A DNA stretch of 64,000 nucleotides from Bicyclus anynana. Lineage: Eukaryota > Arthropoda > Insecta > Lepidoptera > Nymphalidae. The stretch lies in assembly GCF_947172395.1 (NCBI RefSeq), contig NC_069106.1:3348001-3412000 (forward strand). Reading direction: 5' to 3'. The notes beneath the pieces were generated by a model, which was not told where the DNA came from, did no database searches, and was given only the letters and a program-made list of their open reading frames with translations. The position numbers and the translations under genes are program-made. Shown here in pieces: positions 11,379-23,300 of this stretch (positions within the stretch are counted from its first letter, which is position 1; each line of letters opens with the position of its first letter).

Positions 11379-11715
11379 AAGCTTTGCGATCGCTGATTCG
11401 CATGCTTATCGTGGCAATTTGGACATAAACCCTGATAAGTGCCACTGTTGACCTCTGGAAGATGGCTGGCATTGGTTGGATGCAGAACGTCAAATAAAGA
11501 GAGGGCTGGCGCTGCTTAAAAGACATATGTCCTGCACTGGACGCATAATGGCTGATGATGATAACGATGATAATGACACAGACATAATTAGTACTAGAGA
11601 ACTTTAATTCGTGTACCACGGCATAAGTCGTGTACCACCCAACGTGCATTTATTTGTTTTATATTTTAGAAATCATTTGATCGAAAATAAATAATAAATT
11701 AAATTAAAAAGAGAA

Positions 11716-11721
11716 TTTATT
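11716..11721 (-). terminator. Polyadenylation signal AATAAA, gene 2
   Basis: AATAAA on the minus strand about 50 bases after the gene 2 stop. Confidence 0.5.
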
Positions 11722-11770
11722 ATCACCAAAGTCCAGCTTCAGCCATTAATAAAACAGAAGAGAGACAACT

Positions 11771-14700
11771 TTATAAAGCCTTTTGTATTTCTAACAAAGT
11801 TTTCCCCTTCGTTTCTGGTATGAAGAATATGGTGAACAGCGCTGCTACCGCACACGTAGCGGAGAAGAACCAGAAGGCCACGTGACCACCAACAGCCTCC
11901 AACAGCGCACCAAAAGCAGTTGATACAGCGAACCCAAACAGCCACGACGTGGTCATGGTCACGGTGGAGCCCTTGCTCCTGACATTGCTCGTAAACATCT
12001 CCCCTATTATAACATTTGGGATTATGCCGAGACCTGTAAAGAGTTAATTTTTGAATTGTTATAGTTATTAATTTTGCTTAAAGATGGTTTAGTGTCATAA
12101 TTTTTGATGATTAGGTATGAGACGATAATAAGACAGAAAACTTTTGCTCTCCGAGGCACGAGATTGATTAAGTTTAATTGTGTAGGGGTTTTAATGGTTT
12201 AGACCATAGTAACCCCTCTAATTACTGGCTGCTATTGTAAATTTCTTGTTAGAAAAGAAAAACAATAAATACTCTTAATATTAAAATTTTTAAATACCTC
12301 AATAACACTTATAGATTCATAACATTAATAGATAAGACTATTGGTGACAATAAACAGAAATCAAAATGTTTTTTCACTAATAGTGAAAAAACAGAAGAGA
12401 AAAATAGTGAATAAGAGAAAAATTATCTCTTAAAGAATTTATACCACCAAAACCACTGGATCAAGGAGAGAAATAGAAGTTAGAAGATTATTAGAAGAAT
12501 GTAAGATTGAGGGCCGGTTTCTCCACTCACTGAAAAGTGTCAGATAGTGTAACCGTAAGTTTTGTTGTTGATCCAATTGTAACTGAGAATACAATTATAC
12601 TTACCAGAATCATAGGCTACATAGAACACTATCAGTAACACTAATGGCAACCACTTTATGTGAGTGATTACTGGATTCTCATTGTAGTCTAGGTAGAAGT
12701 ATAAACCAAGTATGAACTGAAAAAAGAAAAGCTAATTTATTGGCTACTTTAAAAACTTGATTTCACAGCAGGTTCTTAAAATTCGAATTTAGATTTAAAA
12801 GAGAAATATCCCATCTCAAAGTAATCCCGGCGTATTCGATAAAATTTGCCAGATGGCTTGACTTGGTCGGAAAAATAAAGCCATTATAGCCATTATATAC
12901 ACTAAAGCCGTTAACTTATTACTTAATATATACTATACTTGAACATTTCCCATAATGTTTATGTAAACAGGCTGACGCGGAGAATATGTGAAAAAAAATT
13001 AATTTAAATTTGAAGGACTTTTAGGAAAAATAAACTTAAATTAGAAGGGTTTGTATTAAAATATGTAGAGATTCTTACCATACTCAAGGAGCATATCGTA
13101 CTAGATATTATCAAAATAACCCTCCTCCCGACTCTTTCGATAAAAATCGGTGTAACACTACTACCCGATAGCTGGAAACATCCAATAATGATCATAGATA
13201 TACTGGATTTTATAGACGATCCAGCCATATCGAATATAGTGGCTGAAAAAAATAACACGGCCAAAACGCCGCTGCCGTGTTGCAAAAGATTTATGACGAC
13301 GACCACAAACAAGGCTTTTCTGTTGCTTCTAATGGAAAACAGGTCTTTCCAATCCCTTTTGGTGTCTCTCATTTTTAGCTCCTCTTTCGCTTCTAGCAAT
13401 TCGTTCATATCTTCCATTCTATCCAAGTTTTGTAATACTTTTCTTAATTCTTCATCGTTATCTATAAATCAAATCAACTCGTTCAAAAGATGATATTTAA
13501 TTTTTCGTCGTTGTCTATATACCAAATGAATTCGATTAAAAATATGATATTCCATATTTTAAAGCTGCGTCGTATTAGGTGATAGTAGTTCACTTAATAT
13601 TAGGTTGACTATCTTCCTTTCATTTATGTATTTCGGCGTATATTTCAAAATATGAGCCAAACCTTCCATTTTATTATAATTATATTCGGTTTCACTAGCA
13701 TCTAATCTAACATTTGTTTTTTCGACGAAATTACACAATTATCGTCATTTTGCGTAAAATGGCATTAGTGTAATGGCAAGTATTAACGTTATTTTTGTGA
13801 AAAATCGTTAATTAAGATGATTTCGTCGAAATAATCAAGTTCCATGATTTTAAAGACAAAATATAATTGCCACTGCCATAATTCAAAAAACTATTTTCAA
13901 GATCATTAACTTAAATTAACCACTTTAGACAATCTCAAAAACGTAAAAATACGACAAAAACGATGAAGTGGCCATTTTTTAAAGATAATTGACGTAACTA
14001 TTTATTAAAGACTTTTTTAACGCTAAGATAAAAAAATAAAAGGAAATACAGAACATTGTAATATCATACAGAGGTAAAGTTTGTGGTGATAAAAGGATCA
14101 TCTGTGGATCTACTGAACCGATTTTGAAAACTTTTATTTGTGAGAGACGATATATTATTTTAGCCCCGTATTCTTACGGAAACGGAAACTACGCAGGGCA
14201 TCGGCTAGTATTCAATAAGCCACTTAATTTAAATACTTGAATTTTAACAAACTAACTAGCTGCATCACACCGATCTTTGCCTATCCTATTTAACAGTTAA
14301 TAAACAAAGGAATATACCTTGCAGCGCATAGAAAATTGGTGTCTCTGGTATAAATAATATACAGAATATAAAAACGACAGTCACAATAAGAGCAATATAG
14401 CACGTCCATTCGTAAGATACATATGGTCCAGTAGCAAATAATACTATTGAACCTATTGTCTGGAATATTCCAAGAGTTGTTAGAAGTATTCCTCTAATTC
14501 TTGCAGATCTGAAACCAAATTGTTAATAATATGGTAAAGCCAATCTTTTCCAAGAAGTCCATTTAACTTTGAATACAGTGCACAGTGCAGTACAAAGCAC
14601 GTTTGTGTATACAGATATATTAAACCCATCGATGATGAGATGATGTTTTTTTTCTCTGTTGTAAAATACCAATTGGGTACTTCTTAAAATTACGATCTAG

Positions 14701-15190
14701 CTTACTTATACGTGGCTAATTAGTGTTTTAACTTTAACCTAAACTTATAATATATTATTATTATACTTAGATAATGTCCAAATCCTAGCTCTTCCATGTA
14801 GCACTTTACACTATTACTAGTCAGTAAACACTAACTGAAATGGTTTGGTGGTTTGGGCAGCTGGTTTGCCTCGATGTTTACGTGATGGTGAAGTCTTTGT
14901 TCATGAGCAAGTGACATTGTTTGAATTATTTTGTCGACGTTTTCAATTTTAAGGTCCTGATGAATAACGTCATTTCGAATGTACCAAGGTGCATTTACAA
15001 TGTTCCTGAGTAACTTGTTCTGAAATCTTTGTATAATTTGGATGTTGCTCTTTTTGGTACAGGCCCTCAGCTGTATTCCATATGTCATGAGATGATATGA
15101 ATATGAGTTGGTGGTTGACGCTTGTGATAACTGAATCACTTTAGAATAATAATTATTCTTGTACGTTGACGTTGACGATGACGGTGACGG

Positions 15191-15229
<39 letters not shown>

Positions 15230-15284
15230 CGATGACGATGACGATGACGATGACCATGATGACGATGACGATGACGATGACGAT

Positions 15285-15315
<31 letters not shown>

Positions 15316-15353
15316 TTGACGATGACCATGACGATAACGATGACGATGACGAT

Positions 15354-15401
<48 letters not shown>

Positions 15402-15431
15402 CATGATGACGATGACGATGACGATGACGAT

Positions 15432-15473
<42 letters not shown>

Positions 15474-18052
15474 CATGATGACGATGACGATGACGATGAC
15501 GATGATGATGATGGTAATAATGATTTATTTTATTTAAATAAGCTGATAATTTATATAAGCTGATTTTAGTTTATATAACCTGATAATAATACTTACGCAA
15601 TTTCACCAATGTAGACCAAGTTGGTTATTGCAATAGCTCCAATCCCTATACCAAGCAGATATCTCCCAATTAGCAATAGTGCAAAGTTTCTAGTAGTTAC
15701 CATCATTATGTACCCTATAGACACTATAACTCCTCCTAGTATAAAGCATGGCTTTCTTCCTTTTACGTTTGAGAGCCATAACACTATATATGGACCTGAA
15801 ATATAATTTATAAAATGCATTGTCAATTTTTAGCAGACTCAGATATGGATTACAAAAATAAAAACCAAGGTCGAACAAAGGTATGATTCACAATATTTGC
15901 CAGGACAACTTAATTAACAAATCAAACTGTAACCTAAATACGACCCTAGAATGCAGATAATGGCCTTGAGCGGAGTCACGCACTTCTGATCATTGTGTGT
16001 AGGGTAAAAGACGTCTTTGAAAGTTAACTAACACTCCCCTTTTCCACTCAAGTCACTTTCACCGCCTACCTGAAGTAACCCATAAAAAATTACACTACAA
16101 GAAAAGTGGACAGCTGGAACACCATGAGCATATTGAAGCCGACCGTACGACGAGAGCTTTATATCGCAAGTCGTCCGCGCCAACCGATCGCTACCCCTCT
16201 CTAACTCCTTACTCTTTACTAACAAGTCATATCCATTAGACTACTTATCTCGGTTTACCATTCAAAAAAAAATAACTACATCGCTTTCGTTTATGTGATC
16301 ATCTAACATAGTTAATTCAATGAAATGACCTTGTTTAGGTACTCCATAACCATCCATCCATTTTAACTTTTCGTTAAAATAACATTACTATTTTGAAAAA
16401 TCAAATACCATGTGTCTCAAACAGTGAAGGAAAAACATCTCTGCGTGTGTGAAGTCTGCCAATCCGCACTTGCCGAGCGTAATGGACTAAGGCCGTAATG
16501 CTCTCATTCTAAAAGAGACTCGTGCTCAACAGTGAGCTGAATTTTTGTAGTTAATGAAAGAACATTAAGTACTACTTGCTAATACCACTACTATACTTAC
16601 GGCACTTTGCATAAAATGACGATAAGTAATTTCATTGAAAACACAATGTAAATGTAATTTCATTGAAAATCGATATAATGACTCTTTATTGGTACACCGA
16701 CCTACATAAACTAAAAACCCGATGGCCCTATGGTCGTGATGGACTTATCGTCAAATTTTTTTTTTTTTCTTGGTTTTATCTGCAATCAATCGACAGACTA
16801 TAATCAGATTATTGGTAGGCATAAAGTGGCGTTGGCAGACCTGGGGACCACTGTCCTCAAATCTGCATAGAGTCGAGCACATCTGCCCGTTTTAACCTTT
16901 TGACTCAAATATACAATCTGCTTGTTTCATCAACTAGGACTATATTAATTGAATTACCTATTATGCCCCCTAAATACATGAAAGTAGCGACTAAAGATAG
17001 CTGTGTTTCAGTCAGTAGATACGGAAGCGGTGATGTTCGAAGGTCTCGGAGTTTTGGCAACACTGGCCCTGGCCAAGAGTTGGAGTAACCAACTAAAGCT
17101 TGTCCCAGATACACTGAAAAGAGACATAGAGTGAGAGTCTGCATAGAGGGCCTAGTGGCAGTTTGATACTGTGACGATCACTAACATTATCGCAAATTTC
17201 TAAGGAATTGAAACAACGCCATCTATTGGCACTACTGCACAACTGTTTTGGCTGGTGGGAGGCTTCGGTCGTGGCTAGTTACCACCCTACTGGCAAAGAT
17301 GAACCGCCAAGTGATGTAGCGTTCCGATGTTGACCGTTGAAAAAATAAGGTTTTTATTTGAATAAAAGATAGCACATAAAGTACCAAAAAAATGACTTTG
17401 TAATATTAATGTGATGGGTCTGCTTGTTTCTTGTCGCAAATGGATGATGTGTAATTTTGGATAATTTTAACCTATCTAAAACTAAACCGATTTTCATGAA
17501 AATGAAATGGTACCAATGTAAAAGTATACTGTTTCAAATACAAAAATAATTTTCAAGATAGGTTTATAAATGACGAAGTTATATGAAAGCAAACAAAAAA
17601 AAACGCGTCGAATTGCGAAGCTCCTCCTTTTTTTGAAGTCGGTAGAAAATAATATAATTAACTTACAACAGAAACTTTTTCTGCTCGGGAGCCGTAGCAG
17701 AAAAAGATGAAACCGGTAAGTGGCTCAAGTATGCCTCTCTGACAGAGAGTTACATATTTGTACCTTTTGCCGTGGAGACTTTTTGGCCATAGAGCCGCAG
17801 GGACCAAAAAATTTTACCGAATCATTTCACCGCGGCTAGTTGCCTCGACTGGTGACAGAAGGGCTGGCTCATTTTTTGCGCAAAGGATCAGCCTGCCAGG
17901 ATGGCTGTCATGCATAAATGCAGCTAGTATTCTTGCCACCATTCCACGTGGATACGATTTGTATAGTTATTAGGATAAGTTAGTAAAAAAAAAAACTTAC
18001 AACATGACGATATAAGTACTTGTCTTTGAATTCCACTTATTTTCATGAACAT
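11771..18052 (-). CDS. Tret1-like: Facilitated trehalose transporter Tret1-like, gene 2 (451 aa)
   Basis: MFS facilitator expected to move trehalose or hexoses down their gradient across the plasma membrane; substrate not determinable here. Exons in transcript order: 18052-18001, 17113-16958, 15795-15597, 14508-14318, 13461-13079, 12716-12605, 12033-11771. They join in frame without a stop (1356 nt). Landmarks: start MFMKISGIQRQ (a second ATG lies two codons in); TM1 near residues 10-35 with YLGQALVGYSNSWPGP; VKGRK at 80-84 between TM2 and TM3; PETP at 190-193 after TM6; charged central loop about 200-245; LQHGSG in TM7; ERVGRR at 308-313; PETKGK at 437-442 after TM12. All introns are GT-AG. 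Closest to gene 3. Intron 3 holds a long GATGAC-type repeat and a jockey-like LINE end; intron 2 a dispersed repeat. Family assignment is firm, sugar specificity is inferred. Confidence 0.93.
13462..13560 (-). repeat. Duplicated exon 5 acceptor region of gene 2
   Basis: The true acceptor with the first exon 5 bases (about 13450-13503) is followed by a diverged second copy (13504-13560), tcgtcgttgtctatatacca against tcatcgttatctataaatca. A fainter trace stands at the same place in gene 3 (22800-22830). Confidence 0.55.
14829..15139 (-). mobile_element. Jockey-like LINE ORF2 C-terminus
   Basis: Minus-strand frame YGIQLRACTKKSNIQIIQRF, then LLRNIVNAPWYIRNDVIHQD, typical of jockey-type reverse transcriptases. 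In intron 3 of gene 2, beside the long GATGAC repeat. Confidence 0.78.
15159..15512. repeat. GATGAC hexanucleotide array (about 350 bp)
   Basis: Mostly (GATGAC)n with GATGAT and CATGAT interruptions. It gives long Asp, Met/Thr or Val/Ile frames on both strands that are artefacts. In intron 3 of gene 2, 85 bases from exon 3. Confidence 0.9.
15830..16255 (-). repeat. Dispersed repeat, four copies in the window
   Basis: Shares actccccttttccactcaag and agtaacccataaa with 32005-32400, 41590-41890 and 45455-45810. No terminal repeats or coding capacity recognised. In intron 2 of gene 2. Confidence 0.55.
16405..16560 (+). mobile_element. SINE family B, 5'-truncated
   Basis: catgtgtctcaaacagtgaa through agtgagctgaat. 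In intron 2 of gene 2, antisense to the gene. Confidence 0.55.
17147..17240. mobile_element. Half copy of the 19397-19580 MITE
   Basis: Carries gggcctagtggcagtttgat and ggaattgaaacaacgccatc, matching one arm in reverse. In intron 1 of gene 2. Confidence 0.55.
17750..17975 (+). mobile_element. Third fragment of the retroelement C-terminus
   Basis: Reads FYRIISPRLVASTGDRRAGS, then FFAQRIS and NAASILATIPRGYDLY, the part that follows the segment kept at 487-1025. In intron 1 of gene 2, antisense to the gene. Confidence 0.65.
18001..18052 (-). CDS. Tret1-like: Gene 2 start exon (52 nt)
   Basis: Encodes M-F-M-K-I-S-G-I-Q-R-Q-V-L-I-S-S-C plus one base, then donor gtaagt (complement of 17995-18000). 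The outer ATG is chosen because gene 3 keeps it and has lost the inner one. The last base joins exon 2 to give leucine. Confidence 0.87.
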
Positions 18053-18170
18053 TTCAATGCACCTGTTAATTATAGCACTTGACAACTACAATATACAATA
18101 TCCACATACACTTATTTCTTACTGCCTTGCAGTAAATAGTATTTGCGTTGTTAAGATTATGATCATGTTA

Positions 18171-18232
18171 TGATAAATCTGTGCAAATGAGAACAGAATA
18201 ATGTTTATATTACCATGTTTGCACGTAATGAT
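18171..18232 (-). promoter_or_regulatory. Conserved block upstream of gene 2 start
   Basis: About 120-180 bases before the gene 2 ATG. It includes TGATAA (GATA-type) on the plus strand at 18171-18176, then sequence alignable with the same interval upstream of gene 3. A TTTTATAA-like string follows at about 18235. Conservation in non-coding DNA next to the start exon suggests promoter or 5' UTR function, but it may only reflect recent duplication. Confidence 0.4.
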
Positions 18233-18362
18233 TATAAAAGTCACAATTGTCAGCTTATTTTAACCCGCCAATGGCTACGTCTATTTGACTTACACCGACA
18301 ATGACGTCGGTCTCATGCACCGGGTATTGTAATGAAATAGTTTTCGGAATGTTTTGTATATA

Positions 18363-18619
18363 CAGGGTGTCCCGTATTACGATATACTCTACAGGATGAT
18401 AGCAGCTGACATCAAGGCCTACTAAAATAACGCAATATATGTTAGCCAAAATTTTATGGTTTTTAAGTTATATTGATTTTTGTACAAAATACCAAAATCA
18501 TCTGTAGGTAGGACCTGCAGATTAGTTTAGTAAATAAATACCATACCATAAGCTGAAAAATTACTTCATGTCAGCTATCACCCTGCAAAATATGTCGTAG
18601 TACTATACAGGACAACCTG
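18363..18619. mobile_element. MITE with about 50-bp inverted repeats and TA-type flanks
   Basis: Starts cagggtgtcccgtattacga, ends with the imperfect complement gtactatacaggacaacctg; both arms carry gacat...gatagc. TATA stands on both sides. Upstream of gene 2. Confidence 0.65.
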
Positions 18620-19396
18620 TATATTGCTCATTTTTATTATAATTATGTTCTTAAACTATCAAACAAAGGTATTTAACTAAGCTCGTTAAATTTTACTTAT
18701 TATTAAAAGCTTCGCTTAAAACATATAAAATTACTAAGATTTAAAAAAAACACAACACAACAAGAACGCACAGCAAGATAATATTTAAAAAAATCGTACA
18801 CCAATTAATATATTTCTGGAATTCCTTCAAACCCTTTGTTAATCAGGTGACAGGTACTTACATAAAATGAGTAAAATGAGGCCCTACTAACAAAAAAAAT
18901 CGCAAGTGTGAACATCATGTGAAATATCAATACTTACTCAAACTATGACAATCTAACGTCAACGGTGACCTCGGTCCTAAAGACCGGATTGGCAGCAAAA
19001 GTCCAGAACCGTCTACTTTGCAGGTTAAGTGGACGATGGGTGAAGGGCGATGCGGTAGCATAAGTTATATGATTTTTTTAAAATCACCCGGTCTCACAGA
19101 CCGTTACCTTTGACGGGTTAAGGGCCTAAAACAAGGCCAGGTCTTACTACATAGAGGCGATATGGAACTTAGACGCTGTTGGTTGGTCGGCATGCTATGA
19201 CTACTTTTAGATGCCATTGATAATAATTAACGGGACCGTTAGCTACTCATATAAGTAACATTCTCTCCGAGGCACGATATGTAACACTAGCTTCCTAACT
19301 CCAAGCATTTGCACTCCAAAGTTATTACAACAAAAACCTAAAAAAAAATAGTTTACCTTACTACCTATTAGGTTCAATGATAATTTTTATACTACA

Positions 19397-19580
19397 GTGT
19401 GCCTAGTGGGAGTTTTCAATATTTTCATACTGTTTCTATCACGTTGACGTAAACGCAAATTTATATTATGGAATTGAAACAGTTGTGCAGTAGTGTCAAT
19501 AGATGGCGCTGTTTCAATTCCTTAGAAATTCGCGTTTACATTACATGACAGTAACAGTATCAAACTGCCACTAGGCCCTC
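19397..19580. mobile_element. Palindromic MITE
   Basis: tgcctagtgggagtttt on the left against caaactgccactaggccc on the right, and ggaattgaaacag against ctgtttcaattcc near the centre. One arm recurs at 17147-17240. Confidence 0.6.
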
Positions 19581-20289
19581 AGATCGGTTACGTCTCTACA
19601 AAATCACTGAAAACAGTGATTTGAATAGGCTACAAAACTGAGCACACACATGCACAATTTTGTCTTTAATTCCATTATTTATATATGTATATACAGTTTT
19701 TACACTTCCTGAACACATAACTCGACATTGTTGACGACATTTAGGTATTATTTGTTTAAATAACGTTCCTTGATGACTACAACTAACATTAAGATGTGGG
19801 AATTTCCTCTTTTGAGCGCCTCATTTTTCATGACCTAGTAACTCATCTAACAATATTTAACATCATTGATTAGGTTACCTTTTTTGTAAGCTAATATTAT
19901 ACAGAGGTAAGGTAAGGTAAGGTTTGATTATTGTGTGTGTGTTTGTTTGTTTGTTACGAATAGGTTCAGAAACTACATGACCGATTAAAAGTAATCTTTC
20001 ATCAATGGAAAACTAATTTATCAGCGAGTATCATAGGCCATATATTATCCCCTCATTTCCCGGGGTTCTGTAAATATTTTATAAATGGACTAGCTCCCTT
20101 CGTAAAACCCATGCATGAGGGAATACGGAGATAAAATACAGCGTATGTTCTTTTTTTAACTTTGATCAATTAAATAAACTTAAACTTAACATTCTAAATT
20201 TTTTCATGTGGTTCATATTTGTGAAGTCCAAATATAAACCAAATGGTATCTCTGAATTTCACAACAAGCCCAAGTGAATTTCAATTATT

Positions 20290-20295
20290 TTTATT
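20290..20295 (-). terminator. Polyadenylation signal AATAAA, gene 3
   Basis: AATAAA on the minus strand about 37 bases after the gene 3 stop. Confidence 0.45.
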
Positions 20296-20331
20296 TTAAA
20301 TTTTCTTATAATACAAACTTGTCACACAAAA

Positions 20332-23300
20332 TCACAAAGCCTTTTGGATCTCCAACAAAGACTTTCCCTTAGTCTCTGGTATAAAGAATATGGTGAACAG
20401 CGCTGCTACCGCACACGTGGCGGAGAAGAACCAGAAGGCCACGTGACCACCAACAGCCTCCAACAGCGCACCAAAAGCAGTTGATACAGCGAACCCGAAC
20501 AGCCACGACGTGGTCATGGTCACGCTTGAGCCTTTGCTCCTAACATTGCTCGTGAACATCTCTCCTATTATGGCGTTTGGTATTATGCCGAGACCTGCAG
20601 ATTTAAATTTTTGATTCTGTTTTAATTTATAACAAAGCAATACCCTTTTGTTTGTTTTCTTACTATAGTAACAGTGAGCAAATTAATTCTAACGAGAAAA
20701 GATGTGTTGAAGATGGAACAGAGATCCAAGATCTGACGTGATTCATTTATCAAATTAGCACTACCTTTTCATATTCATTTTTGAGAAATCTCTAAGGACT
20801 GGTTGTTTCCTGGATCATGGGAAAGTGCTAACGTGATCCCAATTTTCAAGGCTGACACAAAAACCTAATCATCATAATTATCAACCCATATTCGGCTCAC
20901 TGCTGAACTCAAGTCTCCTCTCAGAATGAGAGTACCGCAAAATATAATAGGTTCTCATGGCAAACGGGCTTTGGTTATGCGCTACGTATATTGCTACTTT
21001 ACAAATGAATTAGGTAGGGCAACGTTTGAATGCCTAATTTTGCAAAATAGGTTCGAGCTGACGTTTCTTGCAATACGTAAGTGACCTAACTGCGCGCTTC
21101 AAGTTTCGCTTGTCTGAAAGATGGTTCAACCACCACTGGAGTAACGAAGCTTTAGGGTTCATTTAACGAAGCTTTAGGGTTCGTCTAAATGAACACTTAT
21201 TGCAAAGAATATAAGAAGACTAAGGCCAGGTTTTAAAGGTCTAAGACAAAACTTGTGATTAAGCTATCAGACACTTATCAGAATGTGGTGAAACCGGCTC
21301 TTAGATTATAGAATTATACTTGCCAGAATCGTAGCCTACATAGAACAGTATTAGTACAACTAGTGGTAACCACTTTATGTGAATTATCACAGGATTCTCA
21401 ATGTAGTCAAGGTAGAAGTATAAACCAAGTGTGAACTGAAAAGAAATAAAAACTTACATAAAAATTATACTACAGAGTATATTTTAAACTCGGTTGCATA
21501 ACAAGTTAAAATTCGAATGTAGTTTCAGATATACAAGAAAAGAATGAAAATCTGTTCAGCAATGTTGAGTTTATGCAAAAAGACAAACATACAGACGCGA
21601 CTGAGGACTTTATTTTATAATGTGCATAGGATAATCACCAAATTTTAAGACCGCTTTTGCTATCGTTAGATTTTTACATTTTTTTATTCTTTGACAAGTA
21701 TATAGTATCTATACAAGCCCTTGACTGCGATCACTACCTAATATTCAATAATGTCTAAGATGGAAGTAGGCTACCTTGGAAGAGGCTCAAGTAGGTATAT
21801 TACAGTCATACTCCGACGGCTTCTACTCGGCATCGTCACTTAACAACAGGTGAGATTGCAGTCAGTCATAAACTTGTCAAAGAATAAAAAAAATTCGTGC
21901 GTACAAAGTACACAAGTCAGAAGTGAAACTTCTTTGGCGAACTTATTTATAAATCTTGTTTATTTTTATACAAATCTAAAACTTTAGATTTCCGAGACTA
22001 AGAGAAAGGGAAATAGGAAGATAGGTTAGGAATTTATTTGTCATTAAAATATAATAATTAACTAGTAAACGAATACACAACCAATATGGCGTGTATTATT
22101 TCTCGATATCTCGTATTCTCTCTCTCGTTCGATCTTTCTCACTATAGCTCTCTCCCACCTCTCACTCCATAGCATTGTGCGTGATACGACGTTCGCTCTA
22201 TCTCACTTTTTCTCTCAATCTTTCTCACTTGCTTGCTCCCTACTTTCACTCCACGGCTAGTTGCTTCATGCTACGTTCGCCCTGTCTTACTCTCTCTTTT
22301 TCGACACTTCCGTTGCACACCGGCGTGACGTTACATCTGTAAAAATTTTACCCTCATGCGCCTAAAGAAGTTTCACTACAAAAATACTTACCATACTCAA
22401 GCAACATATCGTACTGGAAGTTATCAAAATGATCCTCCTTCCGACTCTTTCGACAAATATCGGCGTTACGCAACTTCCTGATAGCTGGAAACATCCAATG
22501 ATGATCATAGCTAGACTCGATGGTATAGACGATCCAGCCATATCGAATATAGCTGCTGAAAAAAATAACACAGCCATAACCCCGCTGCCGTGTTGCAAAA
22601 TGTTTATAACTACGACCACAAACAAGGCTTTTCTGTTGCTTCTAATGGAAAAAAGGTCTTTCCACTCCCTTTTGGTGTCCCTCGTTTTTAGCTCCTCTTT
22701 CGTCTCTAACAGTTCGTCCATATCGTCCATTCTGTCCAAGTCTTGTAATACTTTTTTTAAATCTTCATCGTTATCTACAAATCAAATCAACTCGATAAAA
22801 AGATAATTTTCGTTGTATTTATAATAATCATTATCAATGGATGTCCACTTTTCGTTCCGGGACATTTCCGGAATAAAAAGTAGCCTATGTGTTAATCCAG
22901 AGTAAACTCTATTTCCATTCTAAATTTCAGCCAAATCGGTTTTAAATTGACAGTTTCATAAAAACTTTCATCCTCTATTTTATCCCCTTAGTGGTAGCAT
23001 TGATCAAAATCCTTTCTAAGTGGATGCCTACGTCATAACATCCACCTGCATGCCAAATTTCAGCCCCATTCGTCCAGTGATTTGGGCTGTGCATTGATAG
23101 ATCACTATGTCAGTCACCTTTGAATTTTATATATTTAGATTGATGTATAACTAAGTAGATGTAGACAAATTAAAATAGGTAATATAAGAAAATTAACTAA
23201 ATCTATACAAAACAAAATTATACGTAGGTATATAAGTACTTTGTAATTATATCGAATTATGCCTGACCTATCCATCAATTTATAAAAAAAGTAATTTACC

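Larger units (their letters stand above)
9241..11770. other. Intergenic, genes 1 and 2 tail to tail
   Basis: Contains an RTE-like tail, the 119-bp minisatellite, a SINE fragment and otherwise AT-rich DNA. The open frame at 11374-11649 minus is antisense to the SINE tail and a short repeat; no gene recognised. Confidence 0.6.
18053..20331. other. Intergenic, genes 2 and 3
   Basis: Upstream block of gene 2, two MITEs, and near 19798-19867 a block that matches the DNA just after the gene 4 stop (31569-31639). No other gene seen. Confidence 0.6.

Noticed and set aside
15159..15563. Long Asp-rich, Met/Thr-rich and Val/Ile-rich open frames
   Set aside because: They are translations of the GATGAC repeat in three frames and on both strands.
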